DNA of 27,343 bases from Flavobacterium psychrophilum (GTDB taxonomy: Bacteria > Bacteroidota > Bacteroidia > Flavobacteriales > Flavobacteriaceae): contig DYPB01000019.1 of the NCBI GenBank assembly GCA_020720185.1, positions 1-27,343 of the forward strand. Direction: 5' to 3'. Below, piece by piece: positions 15,590-25,800 of the stretch. How positions within the stretch are numbered: position 1 is the first letter of the stretch; every line of letters begins with the position of its first letter. The translations under genes were made by a program, and so were the position numbers. A model generated the notes under the pieces. It saw only the letters and a list, made by a program, of their open reading frames with translations, searched no databases and had not been told where the DNA came from.

Positions 15590-15660
15590 ACGGGCGTAGT
15601 TCAAGGGTAGAATAGCGGTCTCCAAAACCGTTGATGGGGGTTCGAATCCCTCCGCCCGTG
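15590..15660 (+). tRNA. trnW: tRNA-Trp(CCA)
   Basis: A 71-nt tRNA. Acceptor ACGGGCG pairs perfectly with CGCCCGT, discriminator G. Anticodon stem GCGGT/ACCGT encloses anticodon CCA at 15622-15624, and the T arm has the GGTTCGAATCC core. It lies 5 bases after the tuf terminator T tract and before secE, the usual flavobacterial position. Confidence 0.98.
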
Positions 15661-15724
15661 CAAAATAAAATTAAAAACAACTGATTCACTGAATATTAAA
15701 ATCAGTAAAATAAATTCAGCTAAA

Positions 15725-15925
15725 ATGGCAAAAAAAGTTATAAATTACATATCCGAATCGTTTGAAGAATTAAAAATTAATGTTACTTGGCCTACATGGA
15801 CAGAGGTGCAAAAACTTACAATAATTATTGCTGTATTTTCAATAACATTCTCATTATTAACTTGGGGTGTGGATGAAGTTTTTGCAAAAGTGATAGAAGG
15901 ATTTTTTAATTGGTTAAAATCATAA
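15725..15925 (+). CDS. secE: Preprotein translocase subunit SecE
   Basis: A 66-aa single-span inner-membrane protein that clamps the SecY channel. The amphipathic start MAKKVINYISESFEELKINV, the conserved VTWPTWTEVQKLT motif just before the membrane and the hydrophobic helix at about residues 33-55 are typical of short bacterial SecE. ATG start. It lies 12 bases upstream of nusG, the near-universal secE-nusG pairing. Confidence 0.97.
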   Translation: MAKKVINYISESFEELKINVTWPTWTEVQKLTIIIAVFSITFSLLTWGVDEVFAKVIEGFFNWLKS

Positions 15926-15937
15926 TACTATTTTATA

Positions 15938-16492
15938 ATGACTGATAACAATGTTAAAAAATGGTATGCTTTAAGAGCTGTTAGTGGACAAGAAAATAAA
16001 GTAAAAGCTTATATTGACACTGAAGTAGCAAGGCTTGGAATAGAAGATTATGTATCTCAAGTTTTAGTGCCAACTGAAAAAATTGTAACTGTAAAAGATG
16101 GTAAAAAAATATCCAAAGATAAAGTTTATTTTCCAGGTTATATTATGATTGAAGCAAATCTAACTGGTGAAATTCCACACATAATTAAATCCGTAACAAA
16201 TGTTATTGGTTTTCTTGGAGAAACAAAAAATGGAGATCCTGTGCCACTACGATTATCAGAAGTAAACAGAATGTTAGGTAAGGTTGATGAATTAAATGTT
16301 AACACAGATAATAGTATTTCAATACTATATACATTTGGAGAAACAATTAAAGTTATAGATGGTCCATTTAATGGATTTAACGGTACCGTAGAAAAAATAA
16401 ATGAAGAAAAGCGAAAATTAGAAGTAATGGTAAAAATTTTCGGAAGAAAAACACCATTAGAATTAAATTTTATGCAAGTTGAAAAAGTTTAA
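15938..16492 (+). CDS. nusG: Transcription antitermination factor NusG
   Basis: RNA-polymerase-associated elongation factor that also links polymerase to Rho or to ribosomal protein S10. The 184-aa protein has the NGN domain (KKWYALRAVSGQENKVKAYI, then KVYFPGYIMIEANL and NVIGFLG) and a C-terminal KOW domain (KVIDGPFNGFNGTVEKI, ending in ELNFMQVEKV). It lacks the large insertion seen in some phyla. It follows secE by 12 bases. A small hairpin begins within its stop codon. Confidence 0.98.
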   Translation: MTDNNVKKWYALRAVSGQENKVKAYIDTEVARLGIEDYVSQVLVPTEKIVTVKDGKKISKDKVYFPGYIMIEANLTGEIPHIIKSVTNVIGFLGETKNGDPVPLRLSEVNRMLGKVDELNVNTDNSISILYTFGETIKVIDGPFNGFNGTVEKINEEKRKLEVMVKIFGRKTPLELNFMQVEKV

Positions 16493-16508
16493 TTTCATTA
16501 TGAAATTA
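16490..16508 (+). other. Hairpin overlapping the nusG stop codon
   Basis: TAATTTCA (16490-16497) and TGAAATTA (16501-16508) form a perfect 8-bp stem with a 3-base loop TTA. No T tract follows directly, so it is not a classical terminator; it may protect or process the nusG 3' end. Confidence 0.4.
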
Positions 16509-16522
16509 TAAAAATAGAATTA

Positions 16523-16530
16523 TATTTTTG
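16523..16530 (+). promoter_or_regulatory. Putative -7 element ahead of rplK
   Basis: TATTTTTG fits TAnnTTTG, but the expected -33 region near 16500-16503 reads ATGA. A start here would give the ribosomal protein and polymerase genes a leader of about 60 bases. Support is partial. Confidence 0.35.
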
Positions 16531-16599
16531 TTACATATAATAACTTCGATAATTGCTTCCAATAATTATTGAAACTGAATTTAAAAATTAATAATAACA

Positions 16600-17037
16600 A
16601 TGGCTAAAGAAATTAGTAAAGTAGTTAAACTACAAGTTAAGGGAGGTGCTGCGAATCCATCGCCACCGGTTGGACCTGCTTTAGGAGCCGCTGGAGTTAA
16701 TATCATGGAGTTTTGCAAACAATTTAATGCAAGAACTCAGGATAAACCTGGCAAAATATGCCCAGTACAAATTACTGTGTATAAAGACAAATCATTTGAT
16801 TTTGTTGTAAAAACTCCTCCTGCTGCCGTTCAATTAATGGAAGCTGCAAAGCTAAAATCAGGTTCTGGTGAGCCAAATCGTAAAAAAGTAGCAAGCGTCT
16901 CTTGGGATGTTATAAAAACTATTGCAGACGATAAAATGGTAGATTTAAATGCATTTACTATTGAATCAGCAATGAGTATGATTGCAGGAACTGCAAGATC
17001 AATGGGTATAACAGTAACAGGAACAGCTCCTTTTTAA
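16600..17037 (+). CDS. rplK: 50S ribosomal protein L11
   Basis: A 145-aa L11 that binds the GTPase-associated region of 23S rRNA. The proline-rich N-terminal motif [16 protein letters not shown] at residues 19-34, the site where thiopeptide antibiotics contact L11 and rRNA, is intact, as is the C-terminal RNA-binding part ([20 protein letters not shown]). ATG start. It is the first gene of the rplK-rplA-rplJ-rplL set, 13 bases before rplA. Confidence 0.99.
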   Translation: MAKEISKVVKLQVKGGAANPSPPVGPALGAAGVNIMEFCKQFNARTQDKPGKICPVQITVYKDKSFDFVVKTPPAAVQLMEAAKLKSGSGEPNRKKVASVSWDVIKTIADDKMVDLNAFTIESAMSMIAGTARSMGITVTGTAPF

Positions 17038-17050
17038 TTCAATATAGAAT

Positions 17051-17740
17051 ATGGCAAAATTGACAAAAAAACAAAAAGAAGCTGCTTCTAAAATTGAAAG
17101 AAACAAATTATATACTTTAAAAGATGCTGCTGCATTAATTAAAGTTGTTGCTTCCGCAAAATTTGATGAATCAGTAGATATTGCTGTTCGTTTAGGAGTA
17201 GATCCTAGAAAGGCAAATCAAATGGTAAGAGGTGTTGTAGCACTTCCACACGGAACAGGTAAAGATGTAAGAGTACTTGCACTTGTAACACCTGATAAAG
17301 AAGCTGAAGCAAAAGCTGCTGGTGCTGATTTCGTTGGACTTGATGACTACTTACAAAAAATAAAAGACGGTTGGACAGATGTTGATGTAATTATCACTAT
17401 GCCAGCCGTAATGGGAAAATTAGGTCCTTTAGGTCGTATTTTAGGACCAAGAGGTTTAATGCCTAACCCAAAAACAGGAACAGTTACTATGGAAATTGGT
17501 AAAGCTGTTGAAGAAGTGAAAGCAGGTAAAATTGACTTCAAAGTTGATAAAACTGGTATCGTACATGCAGGAATTGGAAGAATATCTTTTGATGCTGAAA
17601 AAATTGTAGATAATGCTCACGAAATTATTCAAACATTAATCAAACTTAAACCTACTGCTGCTAAAGGAACTTACATAAAAAGTATTTACCTAACTAGCAC
17701 CATGAGTCCAGCAATTGCGTTAGACCCAAAAACAGTGTAA
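17051..17740 (+). CDS. rplA: 50S ribosomal protein L1
   Basis: A 229-aa L1 that forms the mobile stalk near the ribosomal E site. The conserved block [14 protein letters not shown] and the preceding [16 protein letters not shown] are present. L1 represses its own operon by binding leader mRNA in E. coli; a candidate leader here is the 107-base nusG-rplK spacer, though I could not identify the L1-binding fold. It is followed 23 bases later by rplJ. Confidence 0.99.
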   Translation: MAKLTKKQKEAASKIERNKLYTLKDAAALIKVVASAKFDESVDIAVRLGVDPRKANQMVRGVVALPHGTGKDVRVLALVTPDKEAEAKAAGADFVGLDDYLQKIKDGWTDVDVIITMPAVMGKLGPLGRILGPRGLMPNPKTGTVTMEIGKAVEEVKAGKIDFKVDKTGIVHAGIGRISFDAEKIVDNAHEIIQTLIKLKPTAAKGTYIKSIYLTSTMSPAIALDPKTV

Positions 17741-17763
17741 TTAGGTAGTTAAAATTTTTTAAT

Positions 17764-18258
17764 ATGACAAGAGAAGAAAAATCAATCGCAATTGAAAATA
17801 TAACTGCACAATTAGCTGGTTCAAATATCGTTTACTTAGCCGATATTTCAGGTTTAGATGCAGAAACTACTTCAAATTTAAGAAGAACTTGCTTTAAAGC
17901 AGGAATCAAATTAGAAGTTGTAAAAAACACATTGCTTGCAAAAGCAATGGAAGCTTCATCAAATAATTATGGTGATTTGCCTTCAACATTGAAAGGCAAT
18001 ACTTCAATTTTTCTTGCAGAGGTTGCAAATGCACCTGCAAAGATTATTAAAGATTTCCGAAAAAAATCGGATAAACCAGTATTAAAAGGAGCATACATTA
18101 ATGATGAGGTTTATATTGGCGATAATCTTTTAGATTCATTAGCATCGCTAAAATCAAAAGATGAAGTCATTGGCGAAATTATTGGATTACTTCAATCACC
18201 AGCTCAAAGAGTTATTTCAGCTCTTAAAAACCAATTCAAAAACGAAGAGGTTGCGTAA
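17764..18258 (+). CDS. rplJ: 50S ribosomal protein L10
   Basis: A 164-aa L10 that anchors L7/L12 dimers to the ribosome. It opens with TREEKSIAIENITAQLAGS, then LRRTCFKAGIKLEVVKNTLL and the KGNTSIFLAE strand. A C-terminal helix (LLQSPAQRVISALKNQF) binds L7/L12. The length is typical for Bacteroidota. The spacer to rplL is 97 bases. Confidence 0.98.
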   Translation: MTREEKSIAIENITAQLAGSNIVYLADISGLDAETTSNLRRTCFKAGIKLEVVKNTLLAKAMEASSNNYGDLPSTLKGNTSIFLAEVANAPAKIIKDFRKKSDKPVLKGAYINDEVYIGDNLLDSLASLKSKDEVIGEIIGLLQSPAQRVISALKNQFKNEEVA

Positions 18259-18355
18259 CAAATAATTTAATGTTTTTAAAATAAAATCATTAAGCTTAAA
18301 CAAGCACACATTAATAAACAAATATATTACAAATCATTTTAAAACGATAGAAAAA

Positions 18356-18724
18356 ATGGCAGATTTGAAACAATTCGCAGAACAATTAGTTAACTTAACA
18401 GTTAAAGAAGTTAATGAATTAGCAACAATTCTAAAAGACGATTACGGAATCGAACCAGCTGCTGCTGCGGTAGTAGTTTCTGGTGGTGGCGATGCTGCTG
18501 CGGTAGAAGAGCAAACAGAATTTACAGTTGTATTGAAAGATGCAGGAGCATCTAAACTTGCAGTTGTAAAATTAGTTAAAGAATTAACAGGTCTTGGCTT
18601 AAAAGAAGCTAAAGATGTAGTTGATGCTGCACCTGCAAATGTAAAAGAAGGTGTTTCTAAAGAAGAAGCTGAAGGGCTTAAGAAAGCTTTAGAAGAAGCA
18701 GGAGCACAAGTTGAATTAAAATAA
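18356..18724 (+). CDS. rplL: 50S ribosomal protein L7/L12
   Basis: A 122-aa acidic stalk protein that recruits translational GTPases. It has an N-terminal dimerisation domain (residues about 1-33), an Ala- and Gly-rich hinge ([15 protein letters not shown]) and a C-terminal factor-binding domain with the [20 protein letters not shown] motif. ATG start. It is the last ribosomal gene before the hairpins that separate it from rpoB. Confidence 0.99.
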   Translation: MADLKQFAEQLVNLTVKEVNELATILKDDYGIEPAAAAVVVSGGGDAAAVEEQTEFTVVLKDAGASKLAVVKLVKELTGLGLKEAKDVVDAAPANVKEGVSKEEAEGLKKALEEAGAQVELK

Positions 18725-18746
18725 TTCAACCTAGTTTCTCGAACAA

Positions 18747-18788
18747 GGTTTAGGTCTTTGATTAACATCAAATGACCTAAACCATTTT
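18747..18788 (+). terminator. Long hairpin between rplL and rpoB (attenuator-like)
   Basis: GGTTTAGGTCTTTGAT (18747-18762) pairs with ATCAAA, a bulged T and GACCTAAACC (18767-18783) to give a 16-bp stem with loop TAAC, followed by ATTTT. The long stem and short U run suggest partial termination or RNA processing that sets the ratio of ribosomal proteins to polymerase. Confidence 0.65.
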
Positions 18789-18826
18789 CGTATAATAAAT
18801 TTATACGGTTATTTTACTTTTTTTTA
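18789..18826 (+). terminator. Second hairpin with T tract before rpoB
   Basis: CGTATAA (18789-18795) and TTATACG (18801-18807) form a 7-bp stem with a 5-base loop, followed by GTTATTTTAC and a run of eight T residues. It is a weak terminator shape directly behind the longer hairpin. Its end lies about 20 bases before the rpoB ATG. Confidence 0.45.
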
Positions 18827-18845
18827 ATCAAAATTTTGTCCATCG

Positions 18846-21800
18846 ATGATAACAAATCAGACTGAAAGATTGAATTTTGCCTCTACTAAAAACATTCCTC
18901 AATATCCTGATTTTTTGGATGTTCAGGTAAAATCTTTTCAAGATTTTTTCCAATTAGAAACGAAATCTGATGAGAGAGGCAACGAAGGTTTATATAATAC
19001 CTTCATGGAAAATTTTCCAATAACAGATACAAGAAATAATTTTGTATTAGAATTCCTTGATTATTTTGTTGATCCTCCAAGATACACAATACAAGAATGT
19101 ATTGAAAGAGGTTTAACATACAGTGTGCCATTAAAAGCACGATTAAAATTGTACTGCACAGATGCAGAACACGAAGATTTTGAAACTATAGTGCAAGATG
19201 TATATCTTGGCACAATTCCATATATGACACCTTCTGGTACATTTGTTATCAATGGTGCAGAACGAGTAGTTGTCTCACAATTACACCGTTCGCCAGGAGT
19301 ATTCTTCGGGCAATCATTTCATGCAAACGGAACTAAATTATACTCTGCAAGAGTAATTCCTTTTAAAGGTTCTTGGATAGAATTTTCTACTGATATCAAT
19401 AGTGTAATGTATGCGTACATCGACCGTAAGAAAAAACTTCCTGTAACTACTTTATTTAGAGCAATTGGTTTTCAAAGTGATAGGGATATTCTTGAAATAT
19501 TTGATTTAGCAGAAGAAATTAAAGTATCTAAAACTGGTATTAAAAAATATTTAGGTAGAAGATTAGCAGCTAGAGTATTGAATACTTGGCATGAAGATTT
19601 CGTTGATGAAGATACTGGAGAAGTTGTTTCAATCGAAAGAAATGAAATTATTTTAGACAGAGATACCGTTATTGATAAAGATAATGTTGAAGAGATAATT
19701 GAGGCAAATGTTAAATCTATCTTATTACATAAAGAAGATAATAATGTTGTTGATTATTCTATTATTCATAATACTTTACAAAAAGACCCAACAAATTCTG
19801 AAAAAGAAGCTGTTGAACATATTTATAGACAATTAAGAAATGCCGAACCGCCTGATGAAGAAACGGCAAGAGGTATAATAGATAAATTATTTTTCTCCGA
19901 ACAGAGATATAATCTTGGTGAAGTAGGAAGATACCGAATAAACAAAAAATTAGGTTTAGATACTTCTATGGACAAACAAGTTTTGACCAAAGAAGATATT
20001 ATTACTATCGTTAAATATTTGATTGAGTTGATTAACTCAAAAGCAGAAATTGATGATATTGACCATTTATCAAACCGAAGAGTTCGAACTGTTGGTGAAC
20101 AATTATCACAACAATTTGGTGTAGGTCTTGCTCGTATGGCTAGAACTATTAGAGAGAGAATGAATGTTCGGGATAATGAAGTGTTTACTCCTATTGATTT
20201 GATTAATGCTAAAACATTATCATCAGTAATTAACTCATTTTTTGGAACCAATCAGTTATCTCAATTTATGGATCAAACCAATCCATTAGCAGAGATTACA
20301 CACAAAAGAAGATTATCAGCACTTGGACCAGGCGGACTTTCACGAGAAAGAGCTGGATTTGAGGTTCGAGATGTTCATTATACACACTACGGAAGACTTT
20401 GCCCTATTGAAACCCCAGAAGGACCAAATATTGGTTTGATTTCTTCGTTAGGAGTTTATGCAAAAGTAAACGGAATGGGTTTTATCGAAACTCCATATCG
20501 TAAAGTAAAAAATGGTGTAGTTGATTTGAATTCAACTCCAATATACCTTTCTGCCGAAGAAGAAGAAGGTCAATTAATTGCACAAGCAAATATTGAAATG
20601 GATGCTTCAGGTAAAATTACTGCTGAAAATGTAATTGCAAGAATGGAAGGTGATTTTCCTGTAATTGACCCAAGTGAGGTACATTATACCGATGTTGCAC
20701 CAAATCAAATTGCATCAATATCGGCATCGTTAATTCCTTTCTTGGAACATGATGATGCGAATAGAGCCCTGATGGGATCAAACATGATGCGTCAAGCAGT
20801 ACCATTATTAAGACCCGAAGCACCAATTGTTGGGACAGGATTAGAAAGACAAGTAGCATCAGATTCTAGAGTTCTAATTAATGCTGAAGGTAATGGTGTT
20901 GTAGAATATGTTGATGCAAATATAATCACAATAAAATATGATCGTTCTGAAGAAGAAAGAATGGTTAGTTTTGAATCCGACGAGAAAACATATAATCTAA
21001 TTAAATTTAGAAAAACCAATCAGAGTACTTCAATCAACCTAAAACCTATTGTAAGAAAAGGAAATAGAGTTATTAAAGGTCAAGTTCTTTGTGAAGGATA
21101 TGCTACCCAAAACGGAGAATTAGCATTGGGAAGAAATCTAAAAGTAGCATTTATGCCATGGAAAGGTTACAACTTCGAAGATGCGATTGTAATTTCTGAA
21201 AAAGTAGTTAGAGATGATATTTTTACATCAATACATGTTGATGATTATTCATTAGAAGTAAGAGATACCAAATTAGGAAATGAAGAATTGACTAATGATA
21301 TTCCTAATGTTTCTGAAGAAGCGACAAAAGATTTGGACGAAAATGGTATGATTAGAATTGGTGCTGAAGTAAAACCTGGCGACATTCTTATCGGAAAAAT
21401 CACACCAAAAGGAGAATCAGATCCAACACCTGAAGAAAAACTTTTAAGAGCTATTTTTGGAGACAAAGCAGGTGATGTAAAAGATGCTTCATTAAAAGCC
21501 ACACCATCACTACATGGAGTTGTTTTAGATAAAAAATTATTCGCAAAAGCCGTTAAAGATAAAAGAAAACGCAGCCAAGATAAAGATGCGTTGGATAAAT
21601 TAGAAATGGAATTCGAAACCAAATTTGTTGAATTAAAAGATAAATTAATCGAAAAACTTCTTGTAATTGTTGATGGAAAAACATCACAAGGTGTAATAAA
21701 CGATTTAGGAGAAGAAGTTTTACCAAAAGGTAAAAAATATTCTAAAAAAATGTTACAATCTGTCGAAGATTTTGCACATTTAACAAAAGGAGCTTGGGTT

Positions 21801-22658
21801 GCTGAATCAAAAACCAATAATATGGTAATTGATTTAATACACAACTATAAAATTAAGTTGAATGACCTGCAAGGATCTTTAAGAAGAGAAAAATTTACAA
21901 TTACCGTAGGTGATGAATTACCCGCTGGAATTTTAAAACTTGCAAAAGTATATATTGCAAAAAAACGAAAACTAAAAGTTGGAGATAAAATGGCAGGACG
22001 ACACGGAAACAAAGGTATTGTTGCACGAATTGTTCGTCATGAAGATATGCCTTTCCTTGAAGACGGAACACCAGTCGATATCGTTTTAAATCCACTTGGA
22101 GTACCCTCTCGTATGAACATCGGACAAATTTATGAAACAGTTTTAGGATGGGCAGGAATGAATTTAGGTCGCAAATTTGCAACCCCAATTTTTGACGGAG
22201 CCTCACTCAACCAGATTAATGAATTGACCGATGAAGCAGGTGTTCCAAGATTTGGACACACCCACTTATACGACGGAGGAACAGGAGAAAGATTCCATCA
22301 AGCAGCAACAGTTGGAGTAATCTATATGTTAAAACTTGGACACATGGTTGATGATAAAATGCACGCCCGTTCTATAGGTCCTTACTCATTAATCACTCAA
22401 CAACCATTAGGTGGTAAAGCACAATTTGGAGGACAAAGATTTGGTGAAATGGAAGTTTGGGCACTTGAGGCTTATGGTGCATCTAGTACATTAAGAGAAA
22501 TCCTAACCGTAAAATCCGATGATGTAGTAGGTAGAGCCAAAACTTACGAAGCCATCGTAAAAGGCGAAACCATGCCAGAGCCAGGACTGCCAGAATCATT
22601 CAATGTGTTAATGCACGAATTGAAAGGACTTGGATTAGACATTCGTTTAGAGGAGTAA
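18846..22658 (+). CDS. rpoB: RNA polymerase beta subunit
   Basis: The 1270-aa beta subunit of the transcription enzyme. Conserved blocks run in order: the N-terminal lobes, the rifampicin-pocket segment [20 protein letters not shown], then [20 protein letters not shown], the [16 protein letters not shown] region, [14 protein letters not shown], and the C-terminal [20 protein letters not shown] clamp. In the drug pocket the residues matching E. coli Asp516, His526 and Ser531 are Asp476, His486 and Ser491, the sensitive form. The ATG start is 121 bases after rplL and behind two hairpins. It is followed by rpoC after an unusually structured 231-base spacer. Confidence 0.99.
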   Translation: MITNQTERLNFASTKNIPQYPDFLDVQVKSFQDFFQLETKSDERGNEGLYNTFMENFPITDTRNNFVLEFLDYFVDPPRYTIQECIERGLTYSVPLKARLKLYCTDAEHEDFETIVQDVYLGTIPYMTPSGTFVINGAERVVVSQLHRSPGVFFGQSFHANGTKLYSARVIPFKGSWIEFSTDINSVMYAYIDRKKKLPVTTLFRAIGFQSDRDILEIFDLAEEIKVSKTGIKKYLGRRLAARVLNTWHEDFVDEDTGEVVSIERNEIILDRDTVIDKDNVEEIIEANVKSILLHKEDNNVVDYSIIHNTLQKDPTNSEKEAVEHIYRQLRNAEPPDEETARGIIDKLFFSEQRYNLGEVGRYRINKKLGLDTSMDKQVLTKEDIITIVKYLIELINSKAEIDDIDHLSNRRVRTVGEQLSQQFGVGLARMARTIRERMNVRDNEVFTPIDLINAKTLSSVINSFFGTNQLSQFMDQTNPLAEITHKRRLSALGPGGLSRERAGFEVRDVHYTHYGRLCPIETPEGPNIGLISSLGVYAKVNGMGFIETPYRKVKNGVVDLNSTPIYLSAEEEEGQLIAQANIEMDASGKITAENVIARMEGDFPVIDPSEVHYTDVAPNQIASISASLIPFLEHDDANRALMGSNMMRQAVPLLRPEAPIVGTGLERQVASDSRVLINAEGNGVVEYVDANIITIKYDRSEEERMVSFESDEKTYNLIKFRKTNQSTSINLKPIVRKGNRVIKGQVLCEGYATQNGELALGRNLKVAFMPWKGYNFEDAIVISEKVVRDDIFTSIHVDDYSLEVRDTKLGNEELTNDIPNVSEEATKDLDENGMIRIGAEVKPGDILIGKITPKGESDPTPEEKLLRAIFGDKAGDVKDASLKATPSLHGVVLDKKLFAKAVKDKRKRSQDKDALDKLEMEFETKFVELKDKLIEKLLVIVDGKTSQGVINDLGEEVLPKGKKYSKKMLQSVEDFAHLTKGAWVAESKTNNMVIDLIHNYKIKLNDLQGSLRREKFTITVGDELPAGILKLAKVYIAKKRKLKVGDKMAGRHGNKGIVARIVRHEDMPFLEDGTPVDIVLNPLGVPSRMNIGQIYETVLGWAGMNLGRKFATPIFDGASLNQINELTDEAGVPRFGHTHLYDGGTGERFHQAATVGVIYMLKLGHMVDDKMHARSIGPYSLITQQPLGGKAQFGGQRFGEMEVWALEAYGASSTLREILTVKSDDVVGRAKTYEAIVKGETMPEPGLPESFNVLMHELKGLGLDIRLEE

Positions 22659-22671
22659 AAATAGTTATCGA

Positions 22672-22875
22672 TTGTCAGTTATCAGTTCATTCTGAAAACT
22701 GACACCTTGATAATTAATAATAATTATTTGAAGCTAATCCCGCTATCCGTTACAATCTTTTATTTTTTTAAAGAAAAAAAATAAAAGGATTTTCACTATT
22801 ATCGGGGCTAAAAAAGCAGTAGACATTGTTAATAACCAGTTACAAAACTGAAAATTAAAAATTGACAACTGACAA
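22672..22875. repeat. 204-bp inverted-repeat-bounded element in the rpoB-rpoC spacer
   Basis: TTGTCAGTTATCA (22672-22684) and TGACAACTGACAA (22863-22875) are inverted copies matching at 12 of 13 bases. They bound nearly the whole spacer, which runs 22659-22889. The left end also folds on itself: TGTCAGTT (22673-22680) pairs with AACTGACA (22697-22704), with TCAG/CTGA continuing the stem. There is no open reading frame inside. The shape is that of a non-autonomous MITE-like or REP-like element. Confidence 0.6.
22735..22810. repeat. Nested 76-bp imperfect inverted repeat
   Basis: The left arm begins TAATCCCGCTA; the right arm, read in reverse complement, begins TAGCCCCGATA. Both end in an AATC block and TTTTATTTTTTT, which would form a perfect 12-bp inner stem. 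I recall very similar sequences (pyrimidine-rich, CCCG at one end, CGGGG at the other) scattered in flavobacterial intergenic regions, but cannot verify copy number here. Confidence 0.65.
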
Positions 22876-22889
22876 CTAAAAAATTGATT

Positions 22890-25800
22890 ATGATAAATAA
22901 CAACAATAACAGAAACAATAACAAGGATAAAAACCCAGTTATTAAAAGGTTTAATAAAATTTCAATCGGTTTGGCATCGCCAGAATCAATCTTGGCAGAA
23001 TCAAGAGGTGAAGTTTTGAAACCAGAAACTATCAATTATAGAACACACAAACCTGAAAGAGACGGTCTATTTTGCGAAAGAATTTTTGGACCAGTAAAAG
23101 ATTTTGAATGTGCTTGTGGAAAATACAAAAGAATCAGATACAAAGGTATTATCTGCGACCGTTGTGGTGTTGAAGTAACCGAGAAAAAAGTGCGTAGAGA
23201 TAGAGTTGGACACATCAATCTTGTTGTCCCAATTGCTCATATATGGTATTTCCGTTCTTTGCCAAACAAAATTGGATATATTTTAGGCTTACCTTCTAAG
23301 AGATTAGATATGATTATTTACTATGAAAGATTCGTAGTAATTCAGCCAGGTATCGCAAAAAATCATGAAGGAGAACCAATACAACGGTTAGACTTTTTGA
23401 CAGAAGAAGAATACTTAAATATTTTAGAAACTCTTCCTGCTGATAATCAACATCTTGATGATTTTGATCCAAATAAATTTGTTGCCAAAATGGGAGCCGA
23501 ATGTATTATGGATTTATTAGCACGAATAGATTTAGATGTCCTTTCGTATGAACTGCGTCATTCTGCAAACAATGAAACATCAAAACAAAGAAAAACGGAA
23601 GCATTAAAAAGACTACAAGTAGTTGAGTCTTTCCGTGAATCAAACATAAACCGTGAGAATCGTCCTGAATGGATGATTATAAAAGTTGTTCCTGTAATTC
23701 CACCAGAATTGCGTCCATTGGTACCGCTTGATGGCGGTAGATTTGCAACCTCAGATTTGAATGATTTGTATCGAAGAGTTATCATTCGTAATAATCGTCT
23801 AAAAAGATTGGTAGAAATAAAAGCACCAGAAGTTATCTTAAGAAACGAAAAAAGGATGTTGCAAGAGTCCGTAGATTCATTATTTGACAACACCCGAAAA
23901 GCATCCGCAGTAAAAACAGAATCAAACCGACCTCTAAAATCTCTATCCGATTCGTTAAAAGGTAAACAAGGTCGTTTCCGTCAAAATTTATTAGGTAAAA
24001 GGGTAGATTACTCAGCTCGTTCTGTAATTGTTGTTGGTCCAGAATTAAAATTATTTGAATGTGGTTTGCCAAAAGACATGGCAGTCGAATTATATAAACC
24101 ATTCGTAATCAGAAAATTAATTGAAAGAGGAGTTGTAAAGACAGTAAAATCAGCCAAAAAAATTATTGATAAAAAAGAACCCGTAGTTTGGGACATTCTT
24201 GAAAATGTAATTAAAGGACACCCTGTATTACTAAATCGTGCTCCTACTCTACACCGTTTGGGAATTCAATCTTTTCAACCAAAACTAATCGAAGGAAAAG
24301 CAATTCAATTGCACCCATTGGTTTGTACGGCATTTAATGCCGATTTTGATGGGGATCAAATGGCGGTTCACTTACCACTTGGACCAGAAGCAATTTTAGA
24401 AGCTCAATTATTATTATTAGCCTCGCATAATATTCTGAATCCTGCAAACGGGGCTCCCGTTACTGTACCCTCTCAAGACATGGTCTTGGGTCTATATTAT
24501 ATGACCAAAGAGCGTTTATCAACTCCAGAAAAAGTTATTTTGGGAGAAGGATTAATTTTTTATTCTGCTGAGGAAGTAAATATTGCATTAAACGAAGGAA
24601 AATTAGAATTGAATGCAAGAGTGAAAATTCGTGCAAAAGATCTTAATGAGAAAGGTGAATTAGTTTACAAAATTATTCAAACTACAGCTGGAAGAGTTCT
24701 ATTTAATGAAGTAGTTCCAGAAGAAGCTGGTTATATCAACGAAGTTTTAACTAAAAAATCATTACGAGATATTATCGGACATATTTTAGCGGTAACAGAT
24801 GTACCAACAACAGCAGCTTTCTTAGATAATATGAAAGATATGGGGTATAAATATGCCTTCAAAGGCGGATTATCATTCTCATTAGGCGATATTAGAATCC
24901 CTGAAGAAAAAACTAAATTAGTAGCCGATGCAAGAGTTCAAGTAGAAGGAGTTTCTGCCAATTATAATATGGGATTAATCACTAATAATGAAAGATATAA
25001 CCAAGTAATTGATATTTGGACATCTGCTAATGCACAACTTACAGAATTAGCAATGAAGAATATCCGTGAAGACCAACAGGGTTTCAACTCGGTATATATG
25101 ATGCTTGATTCTGGAGCAAGGGGTTCAAAAGAGCAAATTCGTCAGCTTACAGGTATGCGTGGATTGATGGCAAAACCAAAAAAATCAACCGCTGGCGGTG
25201 GCGAAATCATCGAAAATCCAATTTTATCTAACTTTAAAGAAGGATTATCAATTTTAGAATATTTTATCTCTACGCACGGTGCTCGAAAAGGTTTGGCAGA
25301 TACCGCTTTAAAAACGGCAGATGCTGGATATTTAACAAGAAGATTACACGATGTTTCACAAGATGTTATTGTAAATATTGAAGATTGTGGTACCTTAAGA
25401 GGAATTGAAGTTTCAGCATTAAAGAAAAATGAAGAAATTGTTGAAACCTTTGGTGAAAGAATTTTAGGCCGAGTTGCATTGCAAGATGTAGTTAATCCTT
25501 TGAATAATGAAATTTTAGTAGCAGCAGGCGAGCAAATTACTGAAGCTATTATGAGAAAAATAGAAGCATCTCCTGTTGAAAAAATGGAAGTCCGATCGCC
25601 ATTGGTTTGTGAAGCTCCTAAAGGAATTTGTGCAAAATGTTATGGTCGAAATTTAGCTACAGGAAAAATGACTCAAAGAGGTGAGGCAGTCGGAGTTATT
25701 GCAGCACAATCTATTGGAGAACCAGGAACTCAGCTTACCCTAAGAACCTTCCATGTCGGTGGGGTTGCAGGTGGAATATCAGAAGAATCAAGTATTTTAG

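Noticed and set aside
15680..15706. Inverted repeat ACTGATT...AATCAGT between tRNA-Trp and secE
   Set aside because: A 7-bp stem with a 13-base loop and no T tract; too weak to call a terminator or regulatory RNA.
16493..16599. L1 autoregulatory site in the nusG-rplK spacer
   Set aside because: Some pairing is possible (including the palindrome CAATAATTATTG at 16560-16571), but I could not match it to the L1-binding fold.
21245..21844. 199-codon minus-strand frame inside rpoB
   Set aside because: Antisense to conserved RpoB, Ser-rich composition as expected from reversed Lys/Glu-rich coding.
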